NCBI GenBank assembly: GCA_037039925.1
Contig: JAXRKP010000033.1
Location: forward strand, 659,161 to 723,160
From: Doris montereyensis
Taxonomy: Eukaryota; Mollusca; Gastropoda; Nudibranchia; Dorididae
Length of the DNA stretch: 64,000 nt
Direction: 5' to 3'
The translations under genes and the position numbers were made by a program. Shown piece by piece: positions 11,033-23,000 of the stretch. The notes below the pieces were generated by a model. The model was not told where the DNA came from. It searched no databases and was given only the letters and a program-made list of their open reading frames with translations. The stretch's first letter is position 1. Every line of letters begins with the position of its first letter.

Positions 11033-14000
11033 AAGCAATAGTTGTAATAACACTTATTAGCAGCAGCAGCATCAGTAGTAGTAGTAGTAGAAGTAGTAGT
11101 AATAGTAGTAGTAGTAGCAGCAGTAGTATCAACAGTATCAATGGTATCGTTATTAATTATTACTACTTTACTTCAGGTTTCACTTTTAAGGAACAGTTAT
11201 TAGGAAATATGCCCACATGCTGCATATAAAATATATCGACAGGCGTATGCATGATGCATGTCTGTCCAAAATGTAGCACGATGCAATGCAATGCGAGTTA
11301 AAAGTGTCCCATGCCAAAGGTCAAAACCTAGAAAAGACTGTGACGACGACAGTGCGTACGTACGCTAAAAAGGATGGCTGATCAAGAGGGGAAATATAAA
11401 ATCTTCGTGCAAAGATAGTTTCCATTTCTAGTGCTCATAAGAAATAGCAAAACTCGCGTCCACCTTCCATCACATCAACAGCTCAATCGGGGCATGAAAG
11501 GAAACAAAGAAACAAAACAAAACAAAACAAAACACAAAACAAACTAAACCCCGTCAACAGCTACATATTATACTGGGACAGAATGTAGACATTTTATCAG
11601 CTGGACAAATAATGAAGACGAGAGAATAACGTTAGATCTAAAAAATATGAACGACTACTCCCACAACCCTCCCTTCGCAATATACAAGGGCAAAACCAAA
11701 ACCAAAACAAATTTGCTTCATTGACATTCCCCCGAAAGGATAAAAGCTAACTAATGTCACATAAAAAAAACCCAACCTACGTCCTTCACTAGTTACGCAT
11801 GGTTGGGAGATTATTTGATGACATCAAGAACTTGATGTCGACGTCGACTACCCCACAACAAAGTTCCAGGCCCCCGATTAATTTCTCAAACACAGCAATG
11901 AATGGACGCCCAAAATGCCTCGATCTCAACCCCTGCGACTTCTTTCAGACTGTAAGGGTATCTGTAGGATCGAGTCTTTAGCAATCCTGTTCCCCTCAAC
12001 AAAGAGCAGTTGAAATATAATATTATTCGTAAGTACGAGGAATTAACCGAAATCTGACTGCAATAGGATTGCTAGACTTTACTATCAGATTGCCAAATGT
12101 AATTGTGCAAATGGTAGATGGGAGTGGCATCTCTATTCAATGAGATATTCATCACTTAAAATAGGTTATGTCTCTCCTCTTGTTCACATGTGAATTTGGT
12201 TTAGTTATTGAGACAGCACATCTCATTTCCCAACAATTTGAAAAGATCCTCCTTTTTGGGTTGTATTGATTTTTACAATACAAATTAAAATGAGTTGTCT
12301 TACAAGAAATGTTCTTTTCCCGTTTCCGGTCATTGTTCTATAATGCATTTGAATGTTCTAAATGTGTTTAAATTCAATTAAAATTGAGTCCGAGGTTAAA
12401 AAGTTATTCACATTTATAACAGTTACCCGTGTTTAGGCACCCTGTATATTATTATGTTAAAAAAAAAAAAGAATGAAAAAAGGTGGTCTCACAGTCACCC
12501 CTAGAGTCTCCGTGTGTGTACAAGACAAGAGTTATGTTGTAACCTCACCGTGGCCATACCAAGCTGGTGTGTTTAGAGACTAGCAAAGCATCGTGGTGAC
12601 CTGAGTCTCAGTCACACCCATGACACACGTCATGAACTGTATAGTATCAATGATCAAGCCGTTTATCTTTCCTTGTCAAGACACACAGGTGTGTGTGATG
12701 GGTGGCAAGACAAATGACACGGGCACGTACTCGATTCCTAAACCATTTTACACTTGACACTGTCACCGCCCCGTGCCACACTTTGAACCAAGCTTCAGAA
12801 AGGCTACGATAGGAATAAATCAGTGATTGCCTTTTCTTTCTTCATCAGTTCCCAGCCTACCTTCTGGTGTATGGGTTTAGATATCCGAAATGATACTTCA
12901 CCAGGCTACCCTGTCCTGACATTTTCTGTTCCTCTCTGTTACGGTTAAATTTCTTTGCTTTAGTGCCTCTTTTATATCTTCGTCCCACTTTCTGCGAGGT
13001 CTACCTTTTGGTCTTTTACCTAGGGTTTTAGCCTTTCTCTGGAATATATACTATCCCTATCAACCCAATGTGGTAAACTTCAAATGAATTAAAAGGAAAC
13101 GACAACATAAATAAAAAAAAAGAATCTATCACAGTATCCTGTCGACAATCCAGACATATTGATTGATTGAATGTCATTTACTCCATTCACCATATGAATG
13201 GGGAGGGGGGATAACCATCAGAGGCAGACGAAATGAACCGGGCAGTGGGCAGGTGCTTGCACCTGAGGCGACTCCGCCTTCTATGAGTCTCCTGCTGCCT
13301 TGCACGCAGGTCTTGGTTGACAAAAAGACTAAGGGAGTCAACCCGAACAGAAAATAATAACTTGCTGCCTTGCATGCAGGTCTCGGCTGACCAAAAGCTA
13401 CGGGAGTTAACCCAACAGAAAATCCCAACCAGGCCAAGTAGAGGACAGCACCGCCACCTACCCAGGGCACAGTGGGATAATCACCTGCTTACGCACAACT
13501 AAAAGATTCAGAGAACCATATTTACGATACCTCGAAGAAGGCGCTGGAAACGAACAAGGACTGTGATTTTTGGAACATGGAATGTAAGGGCACTGGCATA
13601 AAAGACATGAAAAGCTACTAGAACTTTGGAAATGTATAAGCTCACGGCAATTAGAAGCAGACATTCAACTACAAGTAGAGACATTGAGTTATTAATAGCT
13701 TATGGACAAAACGAAGACACCGACAAAGATTAAAAAGATATCTTTTTGATAACAATTTTCAAATAGCTGCAAGGAATCTCAAACCCAAACAAAAACTAGT
13801 GATTTTAGGAAATTCACGCTAGATTAGACAACAACGTAGAAACATCAGTTAGCGTCATGGGTAAAAAAGGAGAGACAAAAACTTCACCGAATGGAAAGAG
13901 ACATAGACATTTGCCTAAAGAATAACATGAAAATAGCCAATGCTTTTTTTCCCACATAAAGATATCCACAAATATACAAAACTAAATGAAGACAGAAGTG

Positions 14001-17000
14001 AAATGGCAAGCATAGACTACATAATAGTTAGCAGTTCCTTGTTTACAATTTACAGTACAACGGATGCAAGACTTAGCAGAGGAGCTGAAATATTTAGTGA
14101 TCACTAGTGATTGCCAAAATGAGATTACTGACTGGGGAAAATAAGATAAGATAATCTTTATTAGTCCTTTTGGGAAAATTGTTTGGGAAAACAGAAAAGG
14201 ATACAAAAGAAAGCTATTTAACTCAAAACAGAACTAAATAATCCAGAAGTAAAACATATACCAATTTAGGATAAAAACTTGAATCAGTGAAAGACAGATT
14301 GATCTAAGTGATAGCAAAGCAGAAGAAAAATATGTGAGTAAAAGACTTATCGTCGAAAAGGAAGTGAGGAAAGCAAAACAATGGGAAAAGTTTGGACAAA
14401 GATTTCAAGAAAACTACCAAAAAAAAAATCAAAAGCTGTTCTGGGGAGCAATGAAGAACACGGGTAAGTAAAGCTACTTGAAAGCCGTTACTTTGGCCCA
14501 TAGTGGCATGAATGTAGGTACATGGAAATGGAAACTCAAACCAGTATATCTATCAATGCTTTCATTTGTGATGATTGAGCTCTATTTGGACAATCAGAAC
14601 GTGACCTTCAGTCGAATATCAACATGCTGAATAATGAGCTGAATAAAAGAGGAATGAAAATAAATGCACAGAAAACAAAAAACAATGGCAGTAACTAGGA
14701 CGCTATAACTAACACAAAATCTTAAATTGGGCATGGAGAAGTTAAGCTACTACAAGTTCCAAGCTACAATTACGTAAGAAGAGTACTGATTAACTCAGAG
14801 GGAAAAGTAAGATAAGAAATCAGCCAAAGATCCAAAAGGCAATGACAATATATAAACATCTAGGAAGGGCATTTATAGGTACAACAAGAATTGTCAACAA
14901 AAACCTTTCTTTCTTTCTTTATCAGTTCCCATTCTACCTTTTCGATGTATGGGTTCAGATGCCTGTGATGATCTTTCTCCAGGATGCCCTGTCCTGACAT
15001 TTTTTGTTTGCTTCCATAAAAGTTAAATTTCTATGCTTTAATGCCTCTTTTAATATCTTCTTCCCACTTTCTCAGTCTGCCTTTTGGTTTTTTACCGTGG
15101 GTTTAAACGCTGTATACTGATTTAGCTATTCTATTGTCATTCATTCTGTTTACATGTCCAAAACATCTCAATTGATTTATTTCTATCTTAGTTTTTATGC
15201 CATTTGCTTTGGTTTGATCTCTTATTGTTGTGTTTCTGATTTCAACAAAAAATCAAAATGGTAATATACAACACATTTTATTGTCCTATTCTCCTCTATG
15301 GAAGTAAAACATGGACAGTAGGGAATACAATAGAAAACAAGCAGCTGAAATGAAACATCTAAGTAAAAGAGACAAAATCAGAAACACAACAATTAGAGAT
15401 CAAACCAAAACAGATTGCATTAAAACTAAAAAGAAATAAATCAACTCAGATGGTTTGGGGATGTAAATAGAATGAATGATAAGAGAATAGCTAAATCAAT
15501 ATACAATGTTAAAACCCAAGGTAAAAGACCAAAAGGGAGACCTCAGAGAAAGTGGGAAGAACATATAAAAGAGGCACACAATCAAAGAAATTTACATAAT
15601 CTTCGCAGAAGGCAACAGAACATATCAGGACGGGGTAGCCTCGGCATCTGAACCCATAAACCGTAAGATAGAATTAGAATTTAGGAATATCAATTTCCTA
15701 TTCACAACGGGTCATGTTTCAAATCAATATTCTTGTTGAAAATTAACTGTCTCCGGCTCTTTCTGCTTTCATTTCGTGTTAGTTATTTTTGGAATAAGTT
15801 TATTGTTCCAGGTGGTCAGAGGATGGATTTGAAGCTGTCAGTTTGAAGCAATTTTCTGTATGTTATTTTGTATTCCTCATAAGATAAACAATTTTTAAGG
15901 AAATTTCATGAAACTTTGCATGCCTTGTTCACAATCTTCTACGTTAGCCTGGGCCAAGTTTAAACATTATGGCTCATTGAGTTCAGCCGTTATGACATCC
16001 AATGTGGGTTACCTTTTACTTTTATTTTTTTGGTGACACCCTGTAAATAAAAAATAAGTTTGCTGATTACTGGCCTTTCTGGCAAAATGCAAAAGTACTT
16101 TTGCAAGCTCGGAGCGGGGGCTCTATACTCACACTCCAATCTCTCTGAGTCCTGCCATCAACTTTCTTTTTCGAAAAAATACAGTTAACCCTCAAATAAG
16201 GACGTATCAAGGTAAATACAGACTCACAGACGCAAATCCATAAAAATGTACTAAATTTTTTTTTTTACATAACAGTTGGCAGATATGCAGATGGATAGAG
16301 AGAGGCTACACAAGCAAACAAAAGATCAATATGTATACAATAACATTCAATGGATGAGAAATTGACACACGACTGAGAGCTACTTATTATTCAAGTACAT
16401 ACGATGCCAAGGACTACGCACACAAATACCTACTTGGGGTGAAATGAACCCGCGACTGAGTCCTGTTACGAGAGTGAGACCTACATATATACCCACCAAA
16501 GTACAACTGAAATATATACCCACCAAAACCACTGGAAACACATTTGTAATACACATGTGTAAACAGGAAAACGTCTTCAGAAACACAACAACAAATAAAC
16601 AAATCAACAAACAGGCCATAGCAAAATAAACCAGTAAAGTTGCACCCAACACCAGCAAAAGGATTAGTAGCTACCCCAGCCACTACAAACACAAAACCCA
16701 TAAGGACCAAAATGCAACGTTAGAGGCTTAGGATGCTTATAAGGTTTTAATACCATATTATTATCACAGCTGCCAACCTTTCCATATCAAAACTGTACTC
16801 TTTCTGTGCAAACTAATTCTGACTCGCACAACAGCCTGTAATGATATTCCGGAAAACACGGATTATTTAATCCCCCTAAGCGAAATTAACAAAAAGTCTA
16901 CCGACCACTGGCCTTGCTGGCGAAATGCAATGGTTGTTCTGTGAACTTAGAATGGCGTCTACAAACTTTCACCCATTCTCTCTCTCTCTCTCTCTCTCTG

Positions 17001-20000
17001 AATCTCTGCTGTTAACTTAGTTTTTTTATACAAAAAAACAATTAACTCTCATTTATGTACTTTTTAAAGTAAGACTTACGGACCCGAAGCCAAATACGGT
17101 TTTTTATGTATTGATTGGCAGCTATGCATTATGTATAAAGGTTAAAACAGGAAGTTCAATGTCAACTTGTCATTAGAAATGAATTTCAAAATCAGGTCAG
17201 TGTCCTTCCCGAAGATGCAATGTCAGATCTAGTGAGGCTATGATTGAAAACCACAAACATTGTTAGTTTGTTTCATTGAAATTTACCATACCCATCTTAT
17301 GCGGTGATCTCAGGGTGAATTAAGAGGAAACAGCACGAGATAAGAGATAACAGAAAGAGTGGAAGGAAAGAAGTAGGACCTAGCGATAACTAGCGGCACC
17401 TGCCAACCACAACCAATCAAAGACCATCAAAGAGAACTAAAAATTCCATCCAGGCCACTAGAGCCGTTGTGTCAGAGCTTGTTCTGGTTTCTATAGTGTG
17501 GTGTAGAACAGGTAATAATAAATAATACACCACCTCCTGGACAGGCTACTAACGTGTGATAGTTGTACCCCAGCACCTGACGGTCCCAAGTCTGAGATCC
17601 TAACCATTGGACTACCAACATTACTATAAGACCAGACGTACAAGGCCGTTCATTACAACAACTACCTTGATGATATTTGCAAGTAAAAATGGAAGAAACG
17701 GATAGTGATAAGGCTGTTAATATAAATATTATAATACGTTTTTAGTTAAATAGAAAGTTAGCATGGCTACACAATAAATCATAGCATTAGACCCTTTTAC
17801 AATATGTGTCAGCTTTGTTAGCAGTAAGGAAGATAGATTCCTTCATTCGCAATGTCTTGACAGTGGGATTACATGCAGTGGCACCACTTTGTAACATGAG
17901 GTCAATTGACAGACACCAAGTGATAGCAGGCAGTCAAAGGCTAGCCTAGGATGGAAACTATTTTCAATAACCAGCAATACTTAACACCATCATGGCTAGA
18001 GCAAGACCCATAGACCAGGGATACTCAACACCATCATGGCTAGAGCAAGACCCATAGACCAGGAATACTTAACACCATCATGGCTAGAGCAAGACCCATA
18101 GACCAGGGATACTTAACACCATCATGGCTAGAGCAAGACCTATGGACCAGGAATACTTAACACCATCATGGCTAGAGCAAGACCCATGGACCAGGAATAC
18201 TTAACACCATCATGGCTAGAGCAAGACCCATGGACCAGGAATACTTAACACCATCATGGCTAGAGTAAGACCCATAGACCTGGGATACTTAACACCATCA
18301 TGGCTAGAGCAAGACCAATGGACCAGGAATACTTAACACCATCATGACTAGAGCAAGACCCATAGACCAGGAATACTTAACACCATCATGGCTAGAGTAA
18401 GGTCCATGGACCAGGAATACTTAACACCATCATGACTAGAGTAAGACCCATGGACCAGGAATACTTAGCACCATCATGGCTGGATCAAGACCCATGGACC
18501 AGGAATACTTAACACCATCATGACTAGAGCAAGACCCATAGACCAGGAATACTTAACACCATCATGGCTAGAGCAAGACCCATGGACCAGGAATACTTAA
18601 CACCATCATGGCTAGAGTAAGACTCATGGACCAGGAATACTTAGCACCATCATGGCTAGAGTAAGACTCATGGACCAGGAATACTTAACACCATCATGGC
18701 TAGAGTAAGACTCATGGACCAGGAATACTTAACACCATCATGGCTAGAGTAAGACTCATGGACCAGGAATACTTAACACCATCATGGCTAGAGTAAGACC
18801 CATGGGCCAGGAATACTTAGCACCATCATGGCTAGAGTAAGACCCATAGACCAGGAATACTTAACACCATCATGGCAAGAGTAAGACTCATGGACCAGGA
18901 ATACTTAGCACCATCATGGCTAGAGTAAGACCCATGGACCAGGAATACTTAGCACCATCATGGCTAGAGTAAGACTCATGGACCAGGAATACTTAGCACC
19001 ATCATGGCTGGTGCAAGACGTAACTCTGTATATTTCAATGCACACTGTTAACCGTGGATTTATGGTAACAGGTTACTCCCCTGGACAATGCTTTTGGCTA
19101 ACATCTGCTGCTACTAAACACTTATGATTGCTACTTATGATTGCCACTTGTAATTGCCACCTATGATTGTCACTTGTAAATGTCGTTTATAATTGCTAAT
19201 TGTAATTGAAACTTATGGTAGCCAGTTATAATTGTTCCTTGTAATTGCTACTTATGATTGCCATTTGTAATTGCTACTTATGATTGCCACTTGTAATTGC
19301 TACTTATTATTGCTACTTATGATTGCCATTTGTAATTGCTACTTATGATTGCCACTTGTAATTGCTACTTATGATTGCCACTTGTAATTGCTAATTACTT
19401 GTACTAGTTATGATTGCTCAGTTCAACAACAATTGCCACTTTCGACCAGACATTAAGTCACCAGTAAACGACCTACACAATTGAACAAGGAAATAAGTTT
19501 TCATGTGTCCTGTTGTGTTCTTTTAAAAATGGCACTCAAACTATCAAAGCACTGTAGGAGATGCTACATCAGTCAGATTAGTCAGGGATCATCTACACAC
19601 TTAGACTCAGGATAAAGGAGGGTGCTTCCTGCTTCTTCTTCAAGCAATGAAATTGCTAAACTGTTATAACTGTTGTGCATAACTACAGTAAGAGGCAGGT
19701 AAATTTAAAAAAAGTACATAGTTAGTTTGCTATATTATGTTATAAAACTACTTTGTTTCCAAGATGGCTACATCAGTAAAGTAATGTTGACACCTGAAGT
19801 CTTCTACTGTATAAAAACTATGTGTTAGACAAATGTACAAAGGGCAAGCAAAGAATGACACCCAACGTGACATAGAGAGATATGTGAAGAGGCAAAAAAC
19901 CCAGAAGCAAAGGAAAGAATAGTAAAAACCTCATCATAGCTGTCTTGCGGCTGGAAAATGAAAGAGGAAAAATAAAACAAAACAATATGTCAGCATTTAT

Positions 20001-23000
20001 GGTACTTGTTAGCAAGAACATAAAGACAAAAAAGAAAAAAAATCAAGAAAAATATCACATATCTTCTATTTGATATCAATAAATAGACCATAAAATAAGA
20101 CAATTATCGATTACAAAAATTATAAATGAAATCATTCACAACGTCGACACTATTGTCCAATATCCCCACTTACTTAACTTAAAAACTTAGACACAAGCAA
20201 CAATGATGGGTTGCCTTTGACATTTCCAAACAGATCTAGAGGAACAAAAGACAACAAACCAACCCAACCCAAAACAAAGCAATACCCTTAACAATAAGAA
20301 ATTTCAAAGAACAGAAAAAGTTGATAATCAAGAAGTACCGAAAGTTCTATTCTCACCATGACATTTAACCTTTCCCACTTTTCCAGCAGAAAAACCGAAA
20401 CAACAACAACAACAACTAGTTAACAGCAAAAAAGAAACAAAACTGAAAATAAAAGCCAACCAATCATTGGGGAGTGGAAGACATTAATCTAACTACATTG
20501 CCCGTTCCTTCCATGTTCCGACTCTGTTTACATTTAATGAAATATTATAACAATATGAAACTAACTATATGGTTCGATTGTAAGCAGAAACCACATTCTG
20601 AAATCAACTTGACGATAATTAATTGATTCATGGTCATGAAATGAAAGAAATCCCCAAAATCACAAGCCACCATGCGTTGGCTAAAAAAGAGCGAGATGAC
20701 AGTGTAATAGACAAGACACAGGATGTGCTATTAATAGAACATAATTCATAAATTTCTAATGCATGATAAAGAAAGGAGCCATATAACTGTTTGAAGACGG
20801 AGAATAAATCAATATGTTTTTATTTACAATGTAGTCAGTCATATAGGCCATAGGCATTTAGACATTTTAAACCTTAAACCCCATCACTCAGTCATGTGGA
20901 TGTTTCAAGTTCACACAGCACCAGTCAGTAGATGTTAGAGATACATGTACATGCCCTTCAAACTTCAAGCAGGATAATTCATTTGGCTCCTTACACAATG
21001 TCACACCGTTATTCATTTGGCAACGTACATAATTTATTACACAGCTATCCATTTGAACCATACATAATTTGTTACACAGTTATTCATTTAGCTCCTTACA
21101 TAATTTGTTAGACAGTTATTTATTTGAACCTTACATTATTTGTTACACAGTAATTCATTTAGTTCCTTACATAATGTTACACAGTCATTCATTTGGCTCC
21201 TTACACAATTTGTTACACATCTATTCATTTGGTTCCTTAAATAATTTGTTATACAATTATTCATTTAGCTCCTTATACAATGTTACACAGTTATTCATTT
21301 GCCTCCTTACATAATTTGTTACAGTTATTCATTTGAACCGTACATAATTTGTTACAGAGTTATTAATTTAACTCCTTACATAATTTGTTACAAATTTATT
21401 CATTTAGCTCCTTACACAATGTAACACACTTATTCATTTAGCTCCTTACACAATTCGTTTCGCAGTTATCTGTCTAGCTCCATTCACAATTTTTTACATA
21501 GTTATTAATTTAGCTCCTTACACACACAATTCATTATGCAGTTATTCATTTGACTTGTTACACAGTTATTCATTGAGCTCTTTACATAGTCTGTTATCCT
21601 GTCATCTCGTTAGCTCCTTACACAGTAATCAGAGACTATATAATGATAAGACTGTCGACTCCATGGTTTTGCCTTATGACGTGACATGGGGCAAGGGGAG
21701 AAATGGGGTCCTCAATTAGATCTTGTAGTTCAATATAAATAATACATATATACTCTATTTTGTTGTTGATGTGTGATTCCTCTCATTACTTCGATTCGTA
21801 AACAAGAATCTTGTTTTAGTTGACTCGGTTAATTGCAACACGACGGAGCGGGAAAATTGTTACGATTATCAGAAGTTGTGATAAACCGGATTTCGCTGTG
21901 GGTCGAGTATTTTGGGTCATTTCACTACTTGACGATTAGGTATGCCTATTGCTTTTTTTTTGGTGTGCATAGACAACTTTACCCTATAAGTTTCACAGAA
22001 TTGGGACCGTCATGAACATTCTCATCTATGTCAAAGCTATATGCCTTGAAACACATACTAGATTAGACAGCCACCAAAGCATCATTTACGTTGAGCTAGC
22101 TGTGTAGTAAGCTATGACTGCAGCGTGTGATAAGTCACATCACTCCCTTTGATATGAATGGTCAGTCGTCCGCTGCCCACTCGAACAACGTAGACATGCA
22201 CTTATTGTTAAACAAAACGTAAAATCAGAAAAAATGCATAATTCATTTCATTGTTATTCAGTTGCCTCCTAACACAACTTGTTACAGGGTTATTCATTTG
22301 GCTCCTTACAAAATTTGTTTCACTTATTTATTGAGTACCATCTATAATTTGTTATACTGTCATTGATTTGGCTCCATACACAATTTATCACACAATAAAG
22401 CAATTGTTTGTTGATCAATCCAAAAATGCGACGCTATCTTATCTAAGCTGAAAGAAAGTTTTGAACTGTTGTCATCAAGTTACTCATAAGTGGCAAAAAC
22501 AATAAATAAATTCTGAGGCATTTTTGTGTCATTTTCTACTCAGGAACCATGTCTTAATCTTGTGATCAAAAGGTTTTGAAACTGACTGGCAACATCCCAG
22601 ATTGACAAGAATTTATATTGTTTGTTACATTGAATTTCACATTGACTGCCATATTACTTGATCTCAGGGTGAAAAAAGAGGAAACAGCAAGATGAAACAT
22701 AAGAAAAAGAGTGAAAAAAAAAGAAGAACTTATCAGTAGCACCTACCGAACATCCACCATCTTAATAGGAAAAAAAATGAAAAAGAAAGACTAGCTAGTT
22801 TACGATGTTGAGACCAAAATAATGACGATCATGTTTTATACAAACCTAGCATCTGGTTAAAAACCAGAGAGAGATAGAGAGACAAAAAAGTGATAAAGGT
22901 GGAGGACAAGCACAAAAAGCTACACAAGCAAAACAAATGTCAAAGGGAGAAGAGGCTGAGTCAAAAGCAGCCAGATGGTTACCATATTCACCTCCTCGTT

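Noticed and set aside
10214..11141. Long poly-Leu, poly-Thr and poly-Tyr frames
   Set aside because: Shadow of the AGT trinucleotide tract.
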